Source: Gemmatimonadota bacterium
GTDB taxonomy: Bacteria > Gemmatimonadota > Gemmatimonadetes > Gemmatimonadales > GWC2-71-9
Reading direction: 5' to 3'
DNA length: 11,950 bases
NCBI GenBank assembly: GCA_024640185.1
Contig: JAHEFN010000001.1
Coordinates: forward strand, 1-11,950
Below are positions 6,337 to 11,950 of this stretch, piece by piece; the stretch's first letter is position 1; the number at the start of each line of letters is the position of its first letter. A model generated the notes under the pieces. That model was not told the origin of the DNA. It worked only from the letters and a program-made list of their open reading frames with translations, and did no database searches. Position numbers and translations under genes: made by a program.

Positions 6337-7476
6337 ATGCATCGTGGCCTGATGATCGGGGCCGTCGTGTTGAGTGTCGGCTGTGCCCACTCCACCCCGT
6401 GCTGTGACGCGATCACCGGCTCGGAGGGACCCTTCGCCGCCGCCGAGCCCACCCGGTTGACCTTCGCGGCCGGTGCCAACCGCTGGCCTGCCTTCAGTTG
6501 GGACGACCGGTCGATCAGCTATCGCTACCAGCGTGGCACCGGCGACCGGGACCTCTGTGCCGGGCTGCTCCCCGCCAGGGGCGGACAGCGCATCGGCGAT
6601 GCCTGCGCCGGGGAACTGACGGAGGCCGGCCGGACCGACGTCTTCATGTCGCTGACCCCACTGGTCGGCGACGTGGTGGCCTTCACCCGACACTCGAGCA
6701 CGCTCGGGGCGGTTGCCCCCCAAGCGGGCGGACTCTACGTGGGACGACTCGGCGCGATCGGCGAGGCACGGCTGGTGATGCCACTGCTGACCACGCCACC
6801 CGGCGGCAGCGTGCGCTATGACTTCTTGATGTCGCCGGCGCGCACCGGCCCCGACCAGATCATCGCGCTCGCCGGACAGTTCATCGTTGGGGCAAGAGTC
6901 GAATTTGGTCCCATCGACACGGTGTTCCACGGCAAGGAGATCGTGAAGATCGACCTCGACGGCACCATCGCCGCGATCACCCCGCTCTCCAGTGCGGAAG
7001 GGGCCGTCGCCTGGGCCTTCGACCCCGCCAGTGGCTTCGTCTACTTCCACCGTCCGAGCTACGCCGCCCCGACCGAATCTGCGATCTACCAGGTGATCGC
7101 CGACACCATCTTCCGGGTGTCGGTCGCGGGTGGACCGTCCGAGGCGATCTGGGGTCGACCGAGCACCGTGCCGTTCAACGGCCGAACCAATGAGGCGATC
7201 GACGGACTCGGCGCCGGGGGCGGGAGAGTGTTCATCTCGATGCACCGTGACCGACCGGTGCCGCCGCCACCCGCCAATCCGACCGGCACCGAGACCCGCA
7301 GCACCCTGGCCGAGATCACCCCGGGCGGCGCAACCCGCGAGTTCGCCATCCTCACCGCGCCGACGGGATCACAGCTCCTCTGGGGGCGTTTGGCGGTGAG
7401 TTCGGATGGCGATCATCTGGTGGCCGAGCGCCGCGAAGGTGGCGTCAATGACCTCTACCTCTTCGACCAACCGTGA
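6337..7476 (+). CDS. TolB-like beta-propeller lipoprotein
   Basis: The 379-residue product starts at ATG 6337, chosen for its ribosome binding site and because the first 16 residues form a short lipoprotein signal (MHRGLMIGAVVLSVGC, lipid Cys16). The lipobox is imperfect, with Ser at -3. Two more cysteines (22, 23) follow, with others at 74 and 90. RLTFAAGANRWPAFSWDD (40-57) matches the TolB/PD40 propeller style, where a blade opens with RLT and a W-P-x-[FW]-S turn precedes the 'SPDG' position. The last blade-like stretch is WGRLAVSSDGDHLVAERR, ending YLFDQP. Such proteins usually act as periplasmic binding or scaffold modules rather than enzymes. The stop is 11 bases before the preferred receptor start and overlaps an alternative GTG start (GTGA), so the two are probably made together, perhaps as receptor accessory and receptor. 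No precise function can be named. Confidence 0.75.
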   Translation: MHRGLMIGAVVLSVGCAHSTPCCDAITGSEGPFAAAEPTRLTFAAGANRWPAFSWDDRSISYRYQRGTGDRDLCAGLLPARGGQRIGDACAGELTEAGRTDVFMSLTPLVGDVVAFTRHSSTLGAVAPQAGGLYVGRLGAIGEARLVMPLLTTPPGGSVRYDFLMSPARTGPDQIIALAGQFIVGARVEFGPIDTVFHGKEIVKIDLDGTIAAITPLSSAEGAVAWAFDPASGFVYFHRPSYAAPTESAIYQVIADTIFRVSVAGGPSEAIWGRPSTVPFNGRTNEAIDGLGAGGGRVFISMHRDRPVPPPPANPTGTETRSTLAEITPGGATREFAILTAPTGSQLLWGRLAVSSDGDHLVAERREGGVNDLYLFDQP

Positions 7477-7479
7477 GGG
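7475..7479 (+). promoter_or_regulatory. Shine-Dalgarno for ATG 7488 of the TonB receptor
   Basis: GAGGG eight bases before ATG 7488, overlapping the stop of the preceding gene. It favours ATG 7488 over GTG 7473, which has no such sequence upstream. Confidence 0.5.
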
Positions 7480-7487
7480 CGTCCGCC

Positions 7488-10298
7488 ATGCCAACCGTGC
7501 CAGCAGGGCGTTGCTGCGCCTCCCGCCTCCCGGCGCTGGTGACCTTGATGGTGACCCTCGCCCTGCCGGCGATCGGGTCGGCCCAGGCAACCGGTGGATT
7601 GATCGGGACGATCGCCGACGCCTCGACCAACAGGGCCATCGCCGGGGTCGAGGTCCGTCTTGATGGTGGACGATTCCGGGCCACCACCGACCGGTCGGGG
7701 GAGTTCCGGCTGCGCGGCATCCCGGTCGGCTACCACAGGCTGGAGGTCGCCTGGCCCGGGTACCGCCCGGCGCGCCGTGATTCGGTGCTGGTGCGTTCGG
7801 GTGAGATCCAGCGGGTCGATGTCCGCTTGGCTCCTGAGGCGGTCGAGTTGCAGGAGTTGGTCGCGGTGGGCGTGCAGGACCCGGTGCTCGATCCGCTCGC
7901 CACCCAGACGGTCCAGCGCATCAGCGCCGAGGATCTCCGTCGCCTCCCGGTTTCCTCCCTGGAGGATGCCATCGCCCTGCAGGCCGGCGTGGTGGGCGAA
8001 TCGTTCCGTGGTGGTCGGTCAGGCCAGCAGGCGTTCATCCTCGACGGATTCGGCATCAAGAACTCGCTCGACGCGTCCACCAACGGAACCGGGATCCGGA
8101 TTCCGACCGACCTGATCACCGAGGCGCGGTTGATCACCAACGGTTTCAGTGCCAAGTACGGCCAGGCAATCTCGGGGCTGGTCAGCGTGACGACCCGTGA
8201 CGGGGGGGACCGCTGGCGCGGCCGCGCCGCCTATGAGACCGACCGTCCACTCTCCGGTGTGGCCGACCTCGGCCTCGACCGGATGGTCCTCGAAGCGGAC
8301 GGCCCACTCTTCGGGTCAGTGAGGGCCGTCGGCATCGTCGACCTCTCGGCGCGGCTCGACTTCGATGCCGTCAACGCCCCGGCAGCGACCGATGAGCGTG
8401 ATCCGCGATTTGCCACCCCGAGGCCACTGCCACACAACAGCGGTGAGAGTTGGACGGCGGCAGGCAAGCTCACCTTCCCGATCGGCAGCCGGATGACCGG
8501 CCGACTCTTCGGGCTGAGGACGATCGAGCAACAGTACCTGTATGACCAGCGCTTCAAGTATGAGCCCCAACTCGGGCCGGGGCGTCGGGTCGATGGCTCG
8601 CTGGTCTCGGCACACCTGCAACTCCTGCCGGGCTCGCAATCCACCACCCCGATCATCGGCGACCTCCGCGTGGGGTATTTCTCGCGCGACTTCGTGCGGG
8701 GTGCGGTCGATGCACCGGACTATCGGTTTGGGGCCTTCACCGGCCGGCGGCTGGCGATTCGGGGCGAGGAGATCGCCCGCAACCAGGACACCGTCGGCAG
8801 CCGCCAGCCGATTCCCGGGTTCGTCCCTCCGGGATTCAGTGACCGATCACCGTGGGGTGTCCCGGGATTCTTCCTCGGTGGGGCCACGACCGGCGAGATC
8901 GCCTGGAACACCTTCTCCGAACTGCGCAGCCAACTCGATGTCGCCGTCGGCCTGGGGCAGAGCGCCGACCTGTATGTCGGCGGGCTGGTCGCCGCCCAGG
9001 ATGTCAAGACGTTCCAACGCATCCAGGCCTATCTCCCCACCGGTGGTGACGTGCCGCAACCGAGCGCCGCGGCATTCTCGCCACGGATCACCGGGGCGTA
9101 TGTCGAAGCCCAGGCCCGGGCGAGTGACCTCGGCTTCACCGTCGGCGTCCGCTATGACGGGTTCGATCCCGGCGGTGATCTCAACAACGCCACGGTCGGC
9201 TCACGATCGTCGATCAACCCCCGTGCCGCGGTGTCAACGGTCCTCGATCGCGCCACGATCGTCGGCAGCGTGGGACGATTCTCCCAGGCACCCGACCTGC
9301 AGTACCTCGTCGATGCCGCCTTTGATGACACCACCCGAACCGGGCGCTTCCGGCAGGGCAATCCGAACCTCGGCTTCGAGCAGGGCACCCAGTTCGAGCT
9401 CTCCGGTCGGATCCGACTCCGCGAGATGACCTCCCTGCGGGTCAACCTCTACACCAAGAATCTCGATGGCCTGGTGTCCACCGCCCCACTGGGCGTCAAT
9501 CCCGATTCGAGTCGCTTCGTGAACGCCGACGTCGGCAATGTCATCGGCGGCGAGTTCATCTTCGAGCGGGAGCGGGTGGGGGGCTGGGGAAGCCGACTGG
9601 CCTTGGTGGTGCAGCGTGCCGAGGGGACGGTCACCGATGCCTTCGAACTCCAGCGCCTGATCCGCATCGATCCCAACACCGGCGACACCCTCGCCCCGCC
9701 CGCCCGGGCGCAATTCCCCCTCAACTTCGACCGACGCCTCGCGGTGATCGCCACCGTCGATGGCGAGATCAACCCGGAGGGGGGGCCGAGGCTGTTCGGG
9801 GCGCACCCGTTCGGTCGCCTGCTCGCCTCGGCGGTCTTCCGCTACGGCAGTGGCCTGCCGTTCTCGCTGACCGACATCACCGGTGATTCGCTCGCAGCAG
9901 AACCCAACGGGTCACGGCTCCCCTCGCAGTGGACCATCGACCTGCTGATGCGGCGGCCGATTCGCATAGGCCGTTTCCTCGGAGGGCTGTACGTGGATGT
10001 CCGCAACCTCACCGATCAGCGCAACGTGCTGGCGGTGCGACGCGACACCGGCAACCCCGATGCCTCGGAGAGCTACCTCGCCACCATCGCCGAGGCGGCC
10101 TACCAAGCCAATCCCCAGTCGATTCCCTTCGAATCAGCGCGCTATCGTCGCTACGCCGACACCAATGGCGACGGCAGGATCGCGGGGCGCGACGAACTCT
10201 TCCCGCTCTACCTCTCGGCCGCACGGGACTTCTCACAGCCCTTGTTCGTCTACGGCCCACCCCGCCAGATTCGGTTCGGTATGGAGTTCACCTTCTGA
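7488..10298 (+). CDS. TonB-dependent outer-membrane receptor with carboxypeptidase-regulatory-like domain
   Basis: Outer-membrane beta-barrel importer of 936 residues, driven by TonB-ExbBD from outside this window. Domains: signal peptide about 1-34 (ending IGSAQA); carboxypeptidase-regulatory-like beta-sandwich about 36-118 (GLIGTIADASTNRAIAGVEV, then TDRSGEFRLRGIPVGYHRLE); a TonB-box-like ELVAVGV (123-129); a plug domain about 135-240 with SSLEDAIALQAGVV, FILDGFGI and NGFSAKYGQAISGLVSV; then a long barrel ending in the terminal aromatic strand IRFGMEFTF. An EF-hand-like loop DTNGDGRIAGRD (891-902) lies just before the last strands. There is no STN signalling domain. ATG 7488 is chosen for its ribosome binding site; GTG 7473 would add five residues. 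The N-terminal architecture resembles SusC-type and related receptors, but no SusD partner is present, and the substrate is unknown. Neighbours hint at peptides or sulfur compounds. Confidence 0.93.
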   Translation: MPTVPAGRCCASRLPALVTLMVTLALPAIGSAQATGGLIGTIADASTNRAIAGVEVRLDGGRFRATTDRSGEFRLRGIPVGYHRLEVAWPGYRPARRDSVLVRSGEIQRVDVRLAPEAVELQELVAVGVQDPVLDPLATQTVQRISAEDLRRLPVSSLEDAIALQAGVVGESFRGGRSGQQAFILDGFGIKNSLDASTNGTGIRIPTDLITEARLITNGFSAKYGQAISGLVSVTTRDGGDRWRGRAAYETDRPLSGVADLGLDRMVLEADGPLFGSVRAVGIVDLSARLDFDAVNAPAATDERDPRFATPRPLPHNSGESWTAAGKLTFPIGSRMTGRLFGLRTIEQQYLYDQRFKYEPQLGPGRRVDGSLVSAHLQLLPGSQSTTPIIGDLRVGYFSRDFVRGAVDAPDYRFGAFTGRRLAIRGEEIARNQDTVGSRQPIPGFVPPGFSDRSPWGVPGFFLGGATTGEIAWNTFSELRSQLDVAVGLGQSADLYVGGLVAAQDVKTFQRIQAYLPTGGDVPQPSAAAFSPRITGAYVEAQARASDLGFTVGVRYDGFDPGGDLNNATVGSRSSINPRAAVSTVLDRATIVGSVGRFSQAPDLQYLVDAAFDDTTRTGRFRQGNPNLGFEQGTQFELSGRIRLREMTSLRVNLYTKNLDGLVSTAPLGVNPDSSRFVNADVGNVIGGEFIFERERVGGWGSRLALVVQRAEGTVTDAFELQRLIRIDPNTGDTLAPPARAQFPLNFDRRLAVIATVDGEINPEGGPRLFGAHPFGRLLASAVFRYGSGLPFSLTDITGDSLAAEPNGSRLPSQWTIDLLMRRPIRIGRFLGGLYVDVRNLTDQRNVLAVRRDTGNPDASESYLATIAEAAYQANPQSIPFESARYRRYADTNGDGRIAGRDELFPLYLSAARDFSQPLFVYGPPRQIRFGMEFTF
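10283..10286 (+). promoter_or_regulatory. Shine-Dalgarno for the CTG start of the TauE-like gene
   Basis: GGAG inside the last codons of the receptor gene, eight bases before CTG 10295. Together with the CTGA overlap of the receptor stop it marks the probable start. Confidence 0.55.
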
Positions 10299-10657
10299 AC
10301 GGCATCCTCGCCGCGATCGGCCTCACCGCCGGCGTCCTTTCCGGTCTCTTCGGGATCGGGGGCGGCGTGGTGATCGTTGCCGCCCTGATCTCGCTGGCGA
10401 AATTCCCGATCCACAAGGCCACCGGCACCTCACTCGCGGCGCTGCTGTTGCCGGTTGGTGCGCTGGGGGCGTGGGAATACTGGCGGCAGGGCAATGTCGA
10501 CTTGCCTGCCGCAATGATCATCGCGGCGGGCCTGGCGATCGGGGCGTGGTTCGGGGCGCGGCTCGGCCAACAGGTCAGCGGACCGACGCTCCAGCGTGCC
10601 TTCGCCGTCTTTCTGGTTGTGATCGCGATTCGGATGTGGGTGAAGGCCGGTGCCTGA
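10295..10657 (+). CDS. Half-length TauE/SafE family membrane protein, probable CTG start
   Basis: Inner-membrane protein of 120 residues with about four hydrophobic segments (near 4-31, 46-62, 70-88, 99-115). The TauE/SafE signature GVLSGLFGIGGGVVIVAAL (13-31) and the following HKATGTSLAALLLPVGALG (40-58) are both present. Family members usually have about 250 residues made of two such repeats; here there is one, with no frameshifted second half in the gap to the next gene, so it probably works as a dimer. The family exports sulfite, sulfoacetate or related anions, or takes up sulfur anions. No ATG, GTG or TTG lies between the receptor barrel end and the signature. CTG 10295 overlaps the receptor stop (CTGA), follows GGAG by eight bases, and yields MNGILAAIGL, a normal family N-terminus. 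The frame extends upstream to GTG 9929, but that is receptor antiphase sequence. Confidence 0.85.
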   Translation: MNGILAAIGLTAGVLSGLFGIGGGVVIVAALISLAKFPIHKATGTSLAALLLPVGALGAWEYWRQGNVDLPAAMIIAAGLAIGAWFGARLGQQVSGPTLQRAFAVFLVVIAIRMWVKAGA

Positions 10658-10668
10658 CAGCCGATGGT

Positions 10669-10686
10669 GTCGCGTGCGGCCGCGAC
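10669..10686 (+). repeat. Perfect 6-bp inverted repeat between TauE-like and cytochrome genes
   Basis: GTCGCG and CGCGAC flank the six bases TGCGGC, 11 bases after the TauE-like stop and 19 bases before the cytochrome ribosome binding site. No T-run follows. It is probably an RNA structure in the 58-base gap that could tune relative expression; chance is possible at this GC content. Confidence 0.45.
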
Positions 10687-10705
10687 CAGTCATGTGGGAT
10701 CCACC

Positions 10706-10710
10706 GGGAG
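10706..10710 (+). promoter_or_regulatory. Shine-Dalgarno of the diheme cytochrome gene
   Basis: GGGAG five bases before ATG 10716. It selects this start over GTG 10650, which would overlap the TauE-like gene and put 22 charged residues ahead of the signal peptide. Confidence 0.7.
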
Positions 10711-10715
10711 ACTCG

Positions 10716-11567
10716 ATGCCCAACCTCCACCGCAGCGCCACCGCCACCCTGCTCATGTTCCTTGGCCTGGCCGCCTGCAGCGGCAGCGCCGAGCCCACCG
10801 ACGTCGCCGCCGCGGCGGACAGTGCCACCGGCTTCGTGATGGCACCGGTCCCGGATGGGCCCCTTGGTCAGAGCATCCTGCGAGGCCAGGCGATCTTCCT
10901 CGCCACCAGCGACTCCCTCCCCGACCACGTCGGCAACGACCTCGCCTGCGGGTCATGCCACCTCGATGGCGGGACACGAGCCAACGCCGGCCAGATGGTG
11001 GGTGTCACCGGCCAGTTCCCGCAATATCGCCCACGTGAAGACCGGATCTTCTCGATCGAGGACCGGATCAACGGCTGCATGGTGCGCTCGATGAACGGCA
11101 CCCGAATCGCCCTCGATGACCCACGCCTGCGCGACATGGTGGCGTACCTGGCCCACCTCTCGACCGGGATTCCCGGTGGCAGCAAGGTGCCCGGTCAGGG
11201 ATGGCCGCGCCCCGACGCGCTCGCCGGTGACACTGTCGTTGGCGCCGCCATCTGGATGCGGGAGTGCGCGCGCTGTCACGGCATCGATGGGGCGGGAACG
11301 CCACTCGCACCCCCCACCTGGGGCGATCGGTCCTACAACATCGGCGCCGGGATGGCCCGAATCCGCACAGCGGCCGGCTTCATCCTGGCCAACATGCCGT
11401 TCGACAAGCCGGGCACCCTCAGTGAGACCGAGGCCATCGACGTGGCCGCGTACCTGGTCTCCCGGCCACGGCCCGACTTCCCCGGCAAGGAGCACGACTG
11501 GCCCCTCGGCAATCCACCGCCGGATGCGGCCTATCGGACGACGGCAGCGGCGGACCGCTCGCCGTAG
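10716..11567 (+). CDS. TsdA-like diheme cytochrome c lipoprotein
   Basis: Lipid-anchored periplasmic c-type cytochrome of 283 residues, probably a thiosulfate dehydrogenase/tetrathionate reductase (2 thiosulfate to tetrathionate plus 2 electrons, or the reverse). The signal peptide ends in LAAC (lipid Cys21). Heme sites are CGSCH (78-82) and CARCH (184-188). Between them RINGCMVRSMNG (118-129) matches the TsdA segment whose cysteine (here Cys121) is the axial ligand of the active-site heme. The later NMPF (226-229) matches the Asn-Met or Lys-Met pair that ligates heme 2 in characterised TsdA proteins; Asn-Met is the Campylobacter-type arrangement. SoxA-like diheme proteins are the main alternative, but the Cys/RSMNG block argues for TsdA. 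The adjacent sulfur-anion transporter homologue supports a sulfur role. Lipidation is inferred from sequence and differs from the soluble forms studied. It ends the operon nine bases from the converging arsC. Confidence 0.85.
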   Translation: MPNLHRSATATLLMFLGLAACSGSAEPTDVAAAADSATGFVMAPVPDGPLGQSILRGQAIFLATSDSLPDHVGNDLACGSCHLDGGTRANAGQMVGVTGQFPQYRPREDRIFSIEDRINGCMVRSMNGTRIALDDPRLRDMVAYLAHLSTGIPGGSKVPGQGWPRPDALAGDTVVGAAIWMRECARCHGIDGAGTPLAPPTWGDRSYNIGAGMARIRTAAGFILANMPFDKPGTLSETEAIDVAAYLVSRPRPDFPGKEHDWPLGNPPPDAAYRTTAAADRSP

Positions 11568-11592
11568 CCACCGACCTCACCCGGTGCGGTGG
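11568..11592. terminator. Inverted repeat at the cytochrome/arsC convergence
   Basis: CCACCG starts at the first base after the cytochrome stop and CGGTGG completes a perfect six-base inverted repeat after a 13-base spacer, overlapping the last codons of arsC. It could help end both converging transcripts. There is no T-run and the loop is long, so support is weak. Confidence 0.25.
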
Positions 11593-11950
11593 ATCTCCGC
11601 TGCCGCCCGGGCGATCTCCGCCGTGGACATCACCGCCCACGGCAGGGCCAGCAGTGCGTCGATCCGGGCCGTGAGCGCTTCGGCGGTGGCGGCAAAGGCG
11701 ACGTCCATCTCAGCGGCGCCGGCGGGATCAACGAGTCCCCAATGCACCGTCGCATGTCCCGGAAGCACCGGGCAACTCTCGAGCGCCCCATCGCAGACGG
11801 TGATCACCAGGTCCCAGTCGTCGCCGACCGCGGCGATCGACTTGGCGGTCTTTCCCTGCCAGGCAATCCCCCGCTGCCTGAGCGCCTCCACCGCACCCGG
11901 ATGGGGGCCGGCGCCAGGCGTGGTCCCGGCACTCGCCGAGCGCACCAGGT
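11577..11950 (-). CDS. arsC: Thioredoxin-coupled arsenate reductase ArsC (partial, N-terminus outside window)
   Basis: Cytoplasmic enzyme reducing arsenate to arsenite for export, of the low-molecular-weight tyrosine phosphatase fold. The visible 124 codons run off the right edge. The N-terminal phosphate-binding loop with its first catalytic cysteine (CxxNSxRS) is therefore not in view, and the GTG at 11945 is an internal codon. Visible hallmarks: SASAGTTPG and HPGAVEALRQRGI, the region after the P-loop helix; then DLVITVCDGALESCPVLPG, where two cysteines seven residues apart match the second and third redox cysteines of the thioredoxin-dependent class (Cys82 and Cys89 in the Staphylococcus enzyme); and HWGLVDPAG. 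The C-terminal helix ends in IHRTG. It is probably the last gene of a leftward arsenic cluster lying to the right of the window, unrelated in transcription to the plus-strand operon. Confidence 0.9.
   Translation of the reverse strand, partial: LVRSASAGTTPGAGPHPGAVEALRQRGIAWQGKTAKSIAAVGDDWDLVITVCDGALESCPVLPGHATVHWGLVDPAGAAEMDVAFAATAEALTARIDALLALPWAVMSTAEIARAAAEIHRTG

Noticed and set aside
5626..7245. 539-codon open frame on the minus strand
   Set aside because: It lies antisense to the M28 and propeller genes, is rich in Arg/Gly/Asp/His of the type produced by GC-rich antisense reading, crosses an intergenic gap and has no recognisable domain.
9779..9785. Seven-G run in the receptor gene as a phase-variation tract
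   Set aside because: Runs of this length are expected in DNA this GC-rich, another seven-G run occurs near 8200 in the same gene, and the frame is intact.
9929..10294. Upstream extension of the TauE-like gene to GTG 9929
   Set aside because: The extension is the receptor read in another frame; it is Arg/Pro-rich, unlike a TauE N-terminus, and the receptor's own frame is clearly the coding one here.
11577..11945. arsC as a complete short gene starting at GTG 11945
   Set aside because: The frame stays open to the window edge and the conserved N-terminal catalytic loop would be missing; the GTG is an internal valine codon.

Overview
The window is GC-rich, densely coding DNA from a diderm (Gram-negative-type) bacterium. 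Lipoprotein signal peptides, a TonB-dependent outer-membrane receptor with a carboxypeptidase-regulatory-like N-terminal domain, and a secreted M28 peptidase with a fibronectin-like tail are all present. The combination resembles Gemmatimonadota or a related soil/water phylum; that placement is inferred from gene style, not from a marker gene. No rRNA, tRNA, CRISPR array, insertion sequence or phage gene was seen.

Layout. (1) Positions 1-3805, plus strand: a type-1 peptide ABC importer operon. It starts with the last 28 codons of a probable substrate-binding protein, then permeases DppB and DppC and ATPases DppD and DppF. Three successive junctions share four bases (GTGA, ATGA, GTGA), as in translationally coupled genes. 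(2) Positions 3832-4698, minus strand: a lipoprotein of unknown function that converges on dppF. Its signal peptide is complete only if translation starts at a CTG codon. (3) Positions 4699-4848: a 150-base divergent gap, the likely promoter region for both sides. (4) Positions 4849-11567, plus strand: a probable five-gene operon. It encodes a secreted M28 metallopeptidase, a TolB-like beta-propeller lipoprotein, a TonB-dependent receptor, a half-length TauE/SafE membrane protein and a TsdA-like diheme cytochrome c lipoprotein. (5) Positions 11577-11950, minus strand: the C-terminal part of a thioredoxin-type arsenate reductase (ArsC), cut by the window edge.

How the genes may work together. 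The importer, the secreted peptidase and the TonB receptor fit a peptide-scavenging theme: outer-membrane uptake, periplasmic trimming and inner-membrane import. The last two genes of the second operon point to sulfur chemistry instead. TsdA enzymes interconvert thiosulfate and tetrathionate, and TauE/SafE proteins move sulfite or other sulfur anions. The half-size TauE gene overlaps the receptor gene by four bases, so these themes share one transcript.

Most interesting points: two independent genes whose only sensible start is CTG, each with a well-placed Shine-Dalgarno sequence; a receptor, half-TauE and TsdA-like gene set; an M28 peptidase with Asp where the first zinc-binding His normally sits; perfect inverted repeats in the short gaps of the second operon; and an EF-hand-like loop near the C-terminus of the receptor.
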